From contig NZ_JAFMZM010000001.1 of assembly GCF_024436375.1 (NCBI RefSeq), positions 558,001 through 622,000 on the forward strand: DNA of 64,000 nt, in the 5' to 3' direction. The notes beneath the pieces were generated by a model that saw nothing but the letters and a program-made list of their open reading frames with translations, ran no database searches and was not told where the DNA came from. This DNA comes from Nocardioides astragali (GTDB taxonomy: Bacteria > Actinomycetota > Actinomycetes > Propionibacteriales > Nocardioidaceae). This document shows, in pieces, positions 35,414 to 49,569 of the stretch (the stretch's first letter is position 1; every line of letters begins with the position of its first letter). The translations under genes and the position numbers were made by a program.

Positions 35414-36656
35414 TCCGCACGCACAGGCCACCGGTGGGGGCGTCGTCCAGCACGACGCTCCCACCGTCGTCGGTCACCAGCTGCTTGACGATGGCCAACC
35501 CGAGGCCCGAGCCGGACCGGCCGGTGAGCCCGCGCCCGCGCCAGAACCGGTCGAAGGCCCGCGCCTTCTCGTCGGCCGTCATCCCGGGACCCTCGTCGTG
35601 GACCTCGATGACGACCGCGTCCTGAGATGCCTGGAGGTCGACCCGGATCGTCGCTCCGTCCGGCGACACGGCGAGGGCGTTGGCCAGGACGTTGTCGAGC
35701 ACCTGGTCCAGGTGGCCGGGGCCCGCGACGACCAGGGGAGCGCCCTCGGACGAACCGGTCGCGGCCAACCGGATCCCGCGCTCTGCCGCAGCGGGGCGCC
35801 AGACGGCGAGGCGCTGCTCGATCACCTCAGGCACGCAGACCGGCTCCGTCCCGCCGGGCGTGGCGTCCGCTCGGGCGAGCGCGAGCAGGCCGTTGACCAG
35901 GTGGCCCATCCGTACGACCTCGCCCGCCGCCTGCTCGACGTCCTCCCGGACGGTCGGGTCGTCGACGCCGTCGGCGATGTTGTCGAGGGAGAGGCGGAGC
36001 GCCGTGAGGGGTGTGCGGAGCTGGTGGGAGGCATCGGCCACGAACACCTGCTGCGCGGCGATCAGGCCCTCGAGCCGCTCGGCGCCGGAGTTCAACGCCC
36101 GGGCCAGCGTCTGCATCTCGGGCGGCCCGGTCACCGGGGCTCGGGCGGTCAGGTCGCCGTCGCTGAGCCTGCCGGCCATCGCGTGAAGGTCACGCAGCGG
36201 CCGGGTCAGCCGACGTACCGCAACGGCACCGAGCACTGCCGCGACCGCCAGGATCCCGCCGGCGAGCAGCGCGCGCACCGCCCAGATCTCCCACACCTCC
36301 TCGTCGATCTCGCCGGTCGGGTAGCTGATCCGCACCGCGCCCTGGGTGGAGGCGGGAACGGTCACGACCAGGGCGACGTCGTCCCACTGTGCCCGGGTCC
36401 CGCCACTCCACGTGGGAAGCACCTCCACGCGCCCCGGCGTCTCCCGCTCGTAGGCCCGGATCGTCGTGGCCAGTGAGCCTCGCGACGCCTCGTCCCCGTT
36501 GGCCAGCAACAGAGCCATCGCCGTCGCGTCCCGCTGGACGGTCGCCTCCGTGTCGTCGCGCACGTGCTCGCTGACGGGGATGGCGAGAGGCACCTTGAAG
36601 GCCAGGAGCGCCGCCGCGACGAGCACCACGTACGCGACCGAGAGCCTCCGGATCAC
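35376..36656 (-). CDS. two-component sensor histidine kinase
   Basis: This 426-residue kinase has two membrane helices (about residues 7-27 and 126-147) enclosing an extracytoplasmic sensor of about 100 residues. A HAMP linker (RRLTRPLRDLHAMAGRLSDGD), a HisKA domain with phosphorylated H211 in DASHQLRTPLTAL, and an HATPase domain with the N, G1 (EVHDEGPGM) and G2 (GLTGRSGSGLGLAIVK) boxes follow. The ATG overlaps the stop of the response regulator gene by four bases. Its last 38 bases run into the convergent SgcJ-like gene. Confidence 0.96.
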   Translation of the reverse strand: MIRRLSVAYVVLVAAALLAFKVPLAIPVSEHVRDDTEATVQRDATAMALLLANGDEASRGSLATTIRAYERETPGRVEVLPTWSGGTRAQWDDVALVVTVPASTQGAVRISYPTGEIDEEVWEIWAVRALLAGGILAVAAVLGAVAVRRLTRPLRDLHAMAGRLSDGDLTARAPVTGPPEMQTLARALNSGAERLEGLIAAQQVFVADASHQLRTPLTALRLSLDNIADGVDDPTVREDVEQAAGEVVRMGHLVNGLLALARADATPGGTEPVCVPEVIEQRLAVWRPAAAERGIRLAATGSSEGAPLVVAGPGHLDQVLDNVLANALAVSPDGATIRVDLQASQDAVVIEVHDEGPGMTADEKARAFDRFWRGRGLTGRSGSGLGLAIVKQLVTDDGGSVVLDDAPTGGLCVRISSQPASARSGG

Positions 36657-37339
36657 GAGGTGGCCGCGACCGGCTCGACGACGAGGCGGAAGCCGACGCC
36701 CCGCACGGTCTCGAAGGTCACAGCGCCGGCGAGCTTGCGGCGCAGCGCGGAGACGTGGACGTCGAGGGTCTTGGTGGGCCCGAACCAGTTCGTGTCCCAG
36801 ACCGCTTCCATGATCTGCTCGCGGGTGATCAGGGCGCCGGGCTGCTCGGCCAGGAAGGACAACAGCTCGTACTCCTTGCGCGCGAGCAGCACCTCGACCC
36901 CGTCGAGGAACACCCGTCCGGCCCGCCGGTCGATGGTGACCCGGCCGTACCGCCCCTCGTCCGACGGCGGCTGGTCCGGGTGCGTACGGCGCATGACCGC
37001 CCTGATCCGGGCGATCACCTCACGCACGCCGAACGGCTTGGACACGTAGTCGTCGGCACCCAGCTCCAGTCCGACGACCCGGTCCGCCTCGTCACTGCGC
37101 GCGCTCACGACGATGATCGGCACGTCGCTGCGCGATCGCAGGACCCGGCAGACGTCGAGGCCGTCGCCGTCCGGCAAGCCGAGGTCGAGCAGCACGACAT
37201 CGCTCCGCGGAGCCGCCAGGGCCTCCGCCGCGGTGGCGACCAGGTCGACCTCGTAGCCGTACCTGACCAGGCCGCGTCGCAACGACGTGGCGATCGACTC
37301 GTCATCCTCCACCAGCAGCACTCGCACGGCGGAAACCAT
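36653..37339 (-). CDS. OmpR/PhoB-family response regulator
   Basis: This 228-residue regulator has a receiver domain (VRVLLVEDDESIATSL, phosphoacceptor D52 in LLDLGLPDG, switch lysine in DDYVSKPFG) and a C-terminal winged helix (LARKEYELLSFLAEQ and TKTLDVHVSALRRKL). It is translated together with the kinase that follows. The ATG at 37339 begins directly before the receiver domain; an ATG at 37363 would add eight residues. Neither has a good ribosome site. The TGACC repeats near 34.8 kb are plausible targets. Confidence 0.95.
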   Translation of the reverse strand: MVSAVRVLLVEDDESIATSLRRGLVRYGYEVDLVATAAEALAAPRSDVVLLDLGLPDGDGLDVCRVLRSRSDVPIIVVSARSDEADRVVGLELGADDYVSKPFGVREVIARIRAVMRRTHPDQPPSDEGRYGRVTIDRRAGRVFLDGVEVLLARKEYELLSFLAEQPGALITREQIMEAVWDTNWFGPTKTLDVHVSALRRKLAGAVTFETVRGVGFRLVVEPVAATS

Positions 37340-37396
37340 AAGCGGGCCGGGCGGTGCCGTCATCAGCAACCACTGGCGAGGCCGGGTCAGCCGCCC

Positions 37397-37882
37397 TCAG
37401 GGCGTCGTCGGTTGAGCACACTCCTGCTCGGCGAGCATGCGCCGGCTGGCCTCGCCGAGTCCGTCGGCGATCGCGGTGAGCTGGTCGCGGGTCAGGGCGT
37501 CGATCAACAGCTCCCGCACCAGCGCGACGTGACCGGGGGCGGCGCGCTGCATGAGCTGCCTGCCCTCGTCGGTGAGGGCGGCGTAGACCCCGCGGACGTC
37601 GATGGTGCACGGAGCGCGCTGCACCAGGCCGGCCTTCTCCAGCTGGGAGACCTGGTAGGTGAGCCCGCTCTTCGAGTTGAGCATGCTGTCGGCCAGCTCG
37701 GTCATCCGCATCGCGCCGCCCTCCGCGAGGGAGAGCCGGGCCAGGATCCCGTACTGGAGGTGGGACAGGCCGACATCCTCGCGCAGCTGCTGGTCGAGGC
37801 GACGCTCGAGCAGCGCGCTCGTGGCGACGAACGCCTGCCATGCGCGCATCTCCTCGTCGTCGAGCCACCTCGGATCAGTCAC
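37397..37882 (-). CDS. MarR-family regulator
   Basis: This 161-residue protein has the MarR winged-helix fold: LREDVGLSHLQYGILARLS, then MTELADSMLNSKSGLTYQVSQLEKAGLV as the recognition region and DVRGVYAALTDEGRQL as the wing. MarR proteins bind palindromes and release them on ligand binding or oxidation; C92-like and C-terminal cysteines (RAPCTID, EQECAQ) are present, so a redox response is possible. It diverges from the GTP cyclohydrolase II gene, and two near-identical palindromes lie between the starts. Confidence 0.93.
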   Translation of the reverse strand: MTDPRWLDDEEMRAWQAFVATSALLERRLDQQLREDVGLSHLQYGILARLSLAEGGAMRMTELADSMLNSKSGLTYQVSQLEKAGLVQRAPCTIDVRGVYAALTDEGRQLMQRAAPGHVALVRELLIDALTRDQLTAIADGLGEASRRMLAEQECAQPTTP

Positions 37883-37906
37883 GGCCGAAGTCTACCGCGA
37901 AAGTTG

Positions 37907-37955
37907 TTCGAATTCGAATCACCTGCTACCTTGTGCGAGGTCGTTCAAATTCGAA
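37907..37955. promoter_or_regulatory. paired MarR operators
   Basis: TTCGAATTCGAA (37907-37918) is a perfect 12-base palindrome, and TTCAAATTCGAA (37944-37955) is the same site with one change, 37 bases further on. Both sit between the MarR start and the GTP cyclohydrolase II start, and they are strikingly AT-rich for this genome. They most likely mediate autoregulation and control of the divergent gene. Confidence 0.75.
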
Positions 37956-37974
37956 ACATCAAGGAGCAGCAGAC

Positions 37975-38625
37975 ATGGACTCCACCTCTGACCGCGTGGC
38001 GATCAGGACCCAGGTGCAGGTGCCGCTGCGCTTCGGCGACGGCTACACCGCGCTGGCTCGCGTCACGACCTTCCGGGGGCTCGCCGACGGTCAGGAGCAC
38101 CTGGCGCTGGAGCTCGGTGACCCCGAGGACGGCGAGCTCCCGCTGGTGCGCCTGCACTCGGAGTGCCTGACTGGTGACGTCTTCGGATCCGCGCGCTGCG
38201 ACTGCGGGCCGCAGCTGCGCGAGGCGGTCGAGCAGATCGCGTCGGCCGGGGGAGTGCTGCTCTACCTGCGGCAGGAGGGCCGCGGGATCGGCCTCTACAA
38301 CAAGCTCGACGCCTACGCCCTCCAGGACGCCGGGCTGGACACCTACGAGGCCAACACCGCCCTGGGCTTCGCCGAGGACGCGCGTGACTACAGCGCCGCG
38401 GCGCAGATGCTGGCGACGCTGGGCATCACACGGCTGGACCTCCTCACCAACAACCCCGACAAGGTGGGCCAGCTGCGCGAGCACGGGGTCGCCGTACGCC
38501 GCAGCGTCCCGACCGGGGTGTTCGCCAGCGAGAGCAACCTCCGCTACCTGCACGCCAAGGCGGAGCACACGCGGCACACGATCCTGCTCCCCGCCGTGAC
38601 CGCCTCGGCGGTCGCCGCGGGCTGA
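37975..38625 (+). CDS. ribA: stand-alone GTP cyclohydrolase II
   Basis: This 216-residue enzyme opens the imidazole ring of GTP, giving the first riboflavin precursor (or a related formamidopyrimidine product). The zinc cysteines C64, C75 and C77 (HSECLTGDVFGSARCDCGPQ) are intact, as are the catalytic RQEGRGIGLYNKLDAYALQD and the family's LLTNNPDKV. It is not fused to the RibB domain, unlike the usual actinobacterial RibBA. AAGGAG precedes the ATG. Dedicated MarR control suggests an inducible role, for example stress-related flavin supply or a specialised pathway, rather than basal riboflavin synthesis. Confidence 0.93.
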   Translation: MDSTSDRVAIRTQVQVPLRFGDGYTALARVTTFRGLADGQEHLALELGDPEDGELPLVRLHSECLTGDVFGSARCDCGPQLREAVEQIASAGGVLLYLRQEGRGIGLYNKLDAYALQDAGLDTYEANTALGFAEDARDYSAAAQMLATLGITRLDLLTNNPDKVGQLREHGVAVRRSVPTGVFASESNLRYLHAKAEHTRHTILLPAVTASAVAAG

Positions 38626-38867
38626 CCGCGCTCACCGCCAGGACCTCGCGATCGACCAGGCCCGAAGGCGTCCGGCTCACCGCGAGACCGACAGCCCGAG
38701 CATCCTCCTGCACCGCTTCCACGAGACCATGCCGGGAGTCTACGGATCGCAGGACGCACGCTCAGCGACGTCGGATACGCTGACGGAACCACTTCGTCGA
38801 TGGATCCGGCGCCGCCGCTGAAAGGCGCCCTCTGAATGATCAGTTCTGGAGTCCAGACCACGCGCCG
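38626..38867. other. 242-base gap without recognisable gene
   Basis: The stretch between the GTP cyclohydrolase II stop and the SpoU-like start holds no coding frame that resembles a protein family, no clear promoter and no strong hairpin. Short open frames on both strands are explained by base composition. Confidence 0.5.
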
Positions 38868-39386
38868 ATGAGTGGCGCTCAGACCAAGCCGGCCGAGCTG
38901 CGATCACGGCGCCGACGCGGGCGCCACAGCTGCTGGGACCACCTCATCATCGCTCCGTTGTGGGTCGCCTACGACGCGAATCTCGGCACCTTGCTGCGCA
39001 CGTGCGATGCGATCGGTGCATGCCTCGCGGTCCCTCGCACAAGGCACTACCAGGACGCACTCCGTGTCGGTGACACGCTCCGCGGTCGGCGGCCGTGCAT
39101 CCACTGGGTCGCACCGACGAAGGAGGGGTGGATCGACGAGCAGCGGTCGGCCGGGCGCCGGATCGTCGCAGTCGAGCTCGCCGAGGGGGCGACTTCCCTG
39201 CCCCGGCTGACGCCCGCACGCGGATCCACGGTGTTGCTCCTCGGCCACGAGCACCAGGGCGTACCCGATGAGGTGCTTGCCGACGTCGACGAGTGTGTGG
39301 AGATCCCCATGGTCGGTTGGGGAGCCAGCCTCAACGTGGCGGTGGCAGGCAGCTTGGTCGCCTATCGGCTTGCCGGGCTGTCGTGA
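38868..39386 (+). CDS. SpoU/TrmH-family RNA 2'-O-methyltransferase
   Basis: This 172-residue protein has the SPOUT fold of TrmH-type enzymes. Motif 1 is in YDANLGTLLRTCDAIG, motif 2 in TVLLLGHEHQGVPDEVL, and motif 3 in CVEIPMVGWGASLNVAVAGSLVAYRL, where the SxxNVxxAxS-like knot sequence binds SAM. The short length (no N-terminal substrate domain) resembles TrmL- or TrmH-like tRNA methyltransferases. The target nucleotide cannot be read from the sequence. It stands alone between two regulators. Confidence 0.88.
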   Translation: MSGAQTKPAELRSRRRRGRHSCWDHLIIAPLWVAYDANLGTLLRTCDAIGACLAVPRTRHYQDALRVGDTLRGRRPCIHWVAPTKEGWIDEQRSAGRRIVAVELAEGATSLPRLTPARGSTVLLLGHEHQGVPDEVLADVDECVEIPMVGWGASLNVAVAGSLVAYRLAGLS

Positions 39387-39469
39387 CCCCACTCCTACGC
39401 TGGAAGAGCGCGCATCACACGACGTCGCGCTGAAGCGCCCGCACGCCGCGGTGCCGACTACCCGTCACC

Positions 39470-40738
39470 ATGTGTCTCATGCCGAAGAGACTTCCGCTGG
39501 ACCCGTCGACCGCCGTTCCCCCGGACGAACGGGTCGATCATCGCCTCATCCGGCGGGTCAACCTGGGGCTCGTCCTTCGAAGCCTGCGCGACCGGGGTCC
39601 GCGGTCCCGGGCGAACCTGGCGGCGGAGCTCGGGATCACGCGGTCGACGGTGTCGAGCCTGGTGAGCGAGCTGGCCGATCGTGGTCTGGTTCGGATCGGG
39701 AACTTCCAACGCGGCGCGATGGGGCGGCCGGGACTCGAGGTGGAGCTCGACGGTCGCTCTGTCTGCGGCCTCGGCGCAGAGGTCAACGTCAACCACGTCG
39801 CCACGCTCGCCCTCGACCTGTCGGGCCGCGTGGTCGCGGAGCACAAGCTGGCCCTCGCGGCGAACGAGCTCCCTGCCGAAACTGTCGTCGACCGGCTCTC
39901 CACGCTGGTGCGGGACACGGTGTCGGAGCTCGAGTCGCAGGGTGTCGCGTCGGTCGGCGTCACCGTGGGCATCGCCGGGCTGGTCGACCGTGCCGATGCC
40001 GGGCTCACCCGCGCTCCGAACCTTCAGTGGCGCGACGTCCCGGTTGGCGCGATGGTCCGCGCCCGGCTCGGTGACCTACGGGTCGCCGTCGACAACGAGG
40101 CCAACCTTGCTGCGCTCGCGGAGGCGACACCCGGCGACCCGGACCGTCAGGACATCGTGGTGATCTTCGGTGAGGTCGGCGTCGGTGGCGGCATCGTCGC
40201 CGGGGGCCGGCTGCTGCGCGGGCAGCAGGGCTATGCCGGTGAGTTCGGCCACATGGTCGTCGAGCCTGGAGGGCGGGTGTGCGGGTGTGGCCGCCGCGGA
40301 TGCTGGGAGGCGGTCTGTGGCCTCCGCGCGCTGCTCGAGCTCGCAACGGACGCCGGCGATCCGGTGCGGGACCCGTCGGTGGCCATCGAGGAGCGCCTCG
40401 CCGAGATCAACCGGCGGGCCGACGCCGGCGACCCCCGCACGCTCGCCGCACTGGGGGAGGTCGGTTCCTGGGTGGGGGCGGGCGCAGCGATACTCACGAA
40501 CGTCCTCAATCCGGCGGCGATCGTGCTCAGCGGCTATTTCGCGATCGTCGGCCACCACATGATCGCGGCGATCGAGGACCAGATTGGGGCTGGCGTGCTT
40601 GCAGCGGACGCGGGCGGGACCCGTGTCGAGCTCTCCGAGCTCGGCTTCGGCGCGGCCGTGCGAGGTGGTGCGCTCACCTCGCTGGAACGCGTCTTCGATG
40701 ACCCCACGTGCGTGGAGCCGCGCGGCTCGGAGGACTGA
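39470..40738 (+). CDS. ROK-family transcriptional regulator (XylR/NagC type)
   Basis: This 422-residue repressor has an N-terminal winged helix (residues about 27-85, with RANLAAELGITRSTVSSLVSEL) and a ROK sugar-kinase-like domain with the ATP/sugar motif AVDNEANLAALAE and the zinc motif CGCGRRGCWEAV. ROK regulators sense sugars; XylR and NagC are examples. The next gene on the same strand encodes the giant modular secreted protein, and the intervening promoter carries a palindrome strongly resembling Bacillus XylR operators. The ATG at 39470 or the one at 39479 may be used; neither has a clear ribosome site. Confidence 0.93.
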   Translation: MCLMPKRLPLDPSTAVPPDERVDHRLIRRVNLGLVLRSLRDRGPRSRANLAAELGITRSTVSSLVSELADRGLVRIGNFQRGAMGRPGLEVELDGRSVCGLGAEVNVNHVATLALDLSGRVVAEHKLALAANELPAETVVDRLSTLVRDTVSELESQGVASVGVTVGIAGLVDRADAGLTRAPNLQWRDVPVGAMVRARLGDLRVAVDNEANLAALAEATPGDPDRQDIVVIFGEVGVGGGIVAGGRLLRGQQGYAGEFGHMVVEPGGRVCGCGRRGCWEAVCGLRALLELATDAGDPVRDPSVAIEERLAEINRRADAGDPRTLAALGEVGSWVGAGAAILTNVLNPAAIVLSGYFAIVGHHMIAAIEDQIGAGVLAADAGGTRVELSELGFGAAVRGGALTSLERVFDDPTCVEPRGSED

Positions 40739-40780
40739 CCAGGCACGCCTGGCCACCGGCCTCAGGTGCGGCAGAGGCCG

Positions 40781-40809
40781 TTGACACCTCTCGTCCCCGT
40801 CCCTAGTGT
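40781..40809 (+). promoter_or_regulatory. sigma-70-type promoter of the giant secreted protein gene
   Basis: TTGACA (40781-40786) and TAGTGT (40804-40809) are separated by 17 bases. The -35 box is a perfect consensus. Transcription would start near 40816, just before the palindromic operator. A CRP/GlxR-like site, TGTGGCGTGCGTCACA (40807-40822), overlaps the -10 box and start point. Confidence 0.65.
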
Positions 40810-40821
40810 GGCGTGCGTCAC

Positions 40822-40850
40822 ACTTAGTTTGGTGGCACAACAAACTAAGT
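40822..40850. promoter_or_regulatory. XylR/ROK-type operator
   Basis: ACTTAGTTT at 40822-40830 and AAACTAAGT at 40842-40850 form a perfect nine-base inverted repeat around an 11-base spacer ending in CAAC. From memory, Bacillus xyl operators have the same TTAGTTTG...CAAACTAA form. The site lies directly downstream of the predicted start point, so a bound ROK repressor would block transcription. Confidence 0.8.
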
Positions 40851-40878
40851 ACCTCGGAACCAGGACAGGGAGTCAGCG

Positions 40879-44970
<4,092 letters not shown>

Positions 44971-44986
44971 CTGGTCCACGCTGACG

Positions 44987-45023
44987 ATCGGTGCGGGCTG
45001 CGCAGAGCGCGGTCCGCACCGAT
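44987..45023 (+). terminator. hairpin after the giant secreted protein gene
   Basis: ATCGGTGCGG (44987-44996) pairs perfectly with CCGCACCGAT (45014-45023), giving a ten-base GC-rich stem with a 17-base loop, 16 bases after the stop codon. There is no T-run, as is common for actinobacterial terminators. Confidence 0.65.
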
Positions 45024-45123
45024 TCGTCTCGCCACGAGAGCGTTGGCCGCGATGTCGCCGCGCGCCACTCTCGTGTATCACTGAGACGAAGGCTCTACGT
45101 GCCACTCGTCAGGAGTCACAGGA

Positions 45124-47091
<1,968 letters not shown>

Positions 47092-47101
47092 GGTCGTCAG
47101 G

Positions 47102-48313
47102 GTGACCGAGCTTCCTGTTCTCGACGGCGCAGACCAGCGCGTCCTCGGCAGCCTGTTGGAGAAGCAGACAACGGTGCCGGCTTCGTACCCGCTCACCGGC
47201 AACGCGCTGCGGGCCGCCTGCAACCAGACGAGCAGCCGGGAGCCCGTCGTCGATTTCGACGAGCAGACCGTCGAGCGGACCGCGCGGTCGCTCAAGGACC
47301 GGGGGCTGCTACGCATCGTGTGGGCGGACACCGGACGGCGGACGCTGAAGTACCACCAGATCCTCGATGAGCGACTCGGGCTGGATCCCGACGAGCGCGC
47401 GCTCCTCACCGTCCTGTTGCTCCGGGGCCCGCAGTCGCCGGGCGAGCTGCGAAGCCGCACCGAGCGGCTGCACGCGTTCGCCGACAGAGGCGAGGTCGAG
47501 GAGTGTCTGCGCCGGATGGCGGGACGTCCTCAACCACTGGTGCGCGAGCTCGAGCGGCGACCCGGGCAGCAGGATCGCCGCTGGGAGCACCTCCTCGGAC
47601 CGGGACCGGAAGAGTCAGGGCGAGCCGTCGAGGGTGCGGTCGACCGTGACGTCGTGATCGCCGGCGGCGCCGACGCGCGCGACGCGAAGGTGCGGGCGTC
47701 GTACGACGCCGTCGCCACTTCCTACGCCGACCACCTCGTCGATGAGCTGCGAGACCTGCCGTTCGAGACATGGCTGCTGGACCGGGTTCTCGCCCATGCG
47801 GCCGGGCAGCCTGTGGTGGAGGTCGGCTCGGGCCCGGGACACGTCACGGCGTACTTGGGCAGTGGTGGGGCCGACGCAACGGGGATCGACCTCTCGCCCG
47901 CGATGGTGGCCGAGGCTCGCCGACGTTTCCCAGGTCGAACCTTCGAGGTCGGCGATCTGCGGCAGCTGAGCCGTCCGGCCATGAGCGCCGGGTGGGCGGC
48001 CGTCCTGGCGTGGTACTCACTCATCCACCTGGCAGCCTCCGAGCTGCCCGACGCCATCGCGGCCCTGGCTCGCCCGCTGTCACCCGGGGGATGGCTGGTC
48101 ATCGGCATGCACGCCGGTGGCGAAGTCCGCCGGCTCGAGGAGTGGTTCGGCCATCACGTCGACCTCGACTTCGTCCTGCACGAGCCTGCGTTCGTGGTCG
48201 GGGTCGTCGAGTCCGCGGGTCTTGTCGACGTCGAGTGGTACGTCCGCGGGCCGTTGACTGCCAGGGGGGAGACGACACGGCGTCTGTACGTCGTCGGTCG
48301 CAAGCTCGCGTAG
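47102..48313 (+). CDS. DUF480 (YceH)-methyltransferase fusion protein
   Basis: This 403-residue protein has an N-terminal DUF480/YceH domain of tandem winged helices (residues about 1-165, with LDGADQRVLGSLLEKQTTVPASYPLTGNAL-type pattern and CNQTSSREP) fused to a class I SAM methyltransferase (about 195-403, motif I VVEVGSGPGHVTAYLG, then GIDLSPAMVAEARRRFPG). Stand-alone YceH proteins are about 210 residues and have no methyltransferase. The fusion suggests a regulator or RNA/DNA-binding module that directs methylation. A GTG start lies ten bases after the DUF255 stop, so the two genes are probably co-transcribed. Confidence 0.88.
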   Translation: MTELPVLDGADQRVLGSLLEKQTTVPASYPLTGNALRAACNQTSSREPVVDFDEQTVERTARSLKDRGLLRIVWADTGRRTLKYHQILDERLGLDPDERALLTVLLLRGPQSPGELRSRTERLHAFADRGEVEECLRRMAGRPQPLVRELERRPGQQDRRWEHLLGPGPEESGRAVEGAVDRDVVIAGGADARDAKVRASYDAVATSYADHLVDELRDLPFETWLLDRVLAHAAGQPVVEVGSGPGHVTAYLGSGGADATGIDLSPAMVAEARRRFPGRTFEVGDLRQLSRPAMSAGWAAVLAWYSLIHLAASELPDAIAALARPLSPGGWLVIGMHAGGEVRRLEEWFGHHVDLDFVLHEPAFVVGVVESAGLVDVEWYVRGPLTARGETTRRLYVVGRKLA

Positions 48314-48337
48314 GGGCGCCCAGCCATTTGATGCGGA

Positions 48338-49498
48338 CTATCGGTGGGCGGTCCAATCCGTGCCGGCGAAGGCCTCCAGGACCGAGACGGCCGAGCCGAC
48401 GTCCGGCAGGGCCCGCAGCTCGTCCGCCACACCCAGGCACCGCTCGCCCATGGCGGCATCCGCCAGCACCTCGCGCACCCGATCTCCGATCTCGTCCGGC
48501 GTCGCGGTGGCGGCGTCGAGGGTGGAGGCGACACCGAGCTCCTCGGCCCGCAGCGCGTTGTGGGGCTGGTCCGCGCCGAGGGGCAGGAGCACCGACGGAA
48601 CGCGGTGGGCGAGCGCTGCCATCAGGCTGCCCGATCCTCCGTGCGAGACGACGAGGTCGATCACGCGCAGCACGTCGGCCTGCGGCACGAACCGCTCGAC
48701 CCGGACGTGCGGGGGCTGGGGCCCGAGCTGGGCGGGATCGAGCTCGCGCCCGACGGTGACGACCACGTCGGCCTCGACCTCGCCCAGCCCCGCCAGGAGT
48801 CGCTCGAAGAGATCGCCGGACTGCTTGTTGAAGATGGTGCCCAAGGTGGCGTAGACGCGCCGCCTTCCGGCACGTGCACGAGTCCTCGTCGGCGCCGCGG
48901 CCGACCGGTAGTGGACCGGTTGCTGGGGCAGCGGCGAGCAGGGGCTGCGGAAGGAGGGCGGGAAGTCCGACAGCACCGGTCCGGAGGTCAGCCGGGTCAG
49001 GCCCGGGTCGGGCGCCAGCCCGTGCTCGGCACGTACGACGTCGAGCTTCGGGCCCACCAGGTCGGGGCGGATCAGCAGCCCGGAAGCGAGCACCAGGTGG
49101 GTCGCGACCGGCACTCCGAGCAGCTCGGCAGCGATCGTCGTCCCGAGGTCGGTCTCGTCACGCACCACGAGATCCGGCCGGAAGTCCTCGATCACACCAG
49201 GCAGCTCAGCTGCCATCCGGCGCGCGCCCCTGTCGCCGAAGTTCTGGGCGAACTCGATCTCCGCGGCCTCGGCGTCGGTGGCCTCGAGGGGAGTCAGGTC
49301 GCGGACGGCGGGCGCGCCGTCGTGGTGCGGCCGCGGACTCGTCGCATAGGCACGGAAGCCCGCCTCCTCGATCCGCGGGACCAGGCCACCGGAGCCGGCC
49401 ACCGCGACCTCGTGCCCCTGTGCCTGCGCCGCTCTGGCCAGAGGGAGCAGGGGGGCGAGGTGTCCGAGCCCGCCGACGAACGTCCAGAGGATCCGCAT
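48338..49498 (-). CDS. GT1-family (MGT-like) glycosyltransferase
   Basis: This 386-residue enzyme has the GT-B fold of UDP-sugar-dependent glycosyltransferases that modify antibiotics and lipids. The N-terminal acceptor domain opens with MRILWTFVGGLGHLAPLLPL, and the C-terminal donor domain has VYATLGTIFNK and the signature VVSHGGSGSLMAALAHRVPS followed by PLGADQPHNA. Acceptor and sugar cannot be predicted. It is convergent with the DUF480 fusion gene and has no biosynthetic neighbours, so resistance or detoxification by glycosylation is possible. Confidence 0.92.
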   Translation of the reverse strand: MRILWTFVGGLGHLAPLLPLARAAQAQGHEVAVAGSGGLVPRIEEAGFRAYATSPRPHHDGAPAVRDLTPLEATDAEAAEIEFAQNFGDRGARRMAAELPGVIEDFRPDLVVRDETDLGTTIAAELLGVPVATHLVLASGLLIRPDLVGPKLDVVRAEHGLAPDPGLTRLTSGPVLSDFPPSFRSPCSPLPQQPVHYRSAAAPTRTRARAGRRRVYATLGTIFNKQSGDLFERLLAGLGEVEADVVVTVGRELDPAQLGPQPPHVRVERFVPQADVLRVIDLVVSHGGSGSLMAALAHRVPSVLLPLGADQPHNALRAEELGVASTLDAATATPDEIGDRVREVLADAAMGERCLGVADELRALPDVGSAVSVLEAFAGTDWTAHR

Positions 49499-49569
49499 GG
49501 TGGGCCCAGCCTAGGGTCGGCCGCGCTGGGACGTGGCTCGCTGTCGGTCCGCCCGGCCACACTGGAGGC

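Noticed and set aside
38544..38861. Minus-strand frame of 105 codons in the gap after the GTP cyclohydrolase II gene
   Set aside because: No ribosome site, no family resemblance and biased composition; it is not convincing as a gene.
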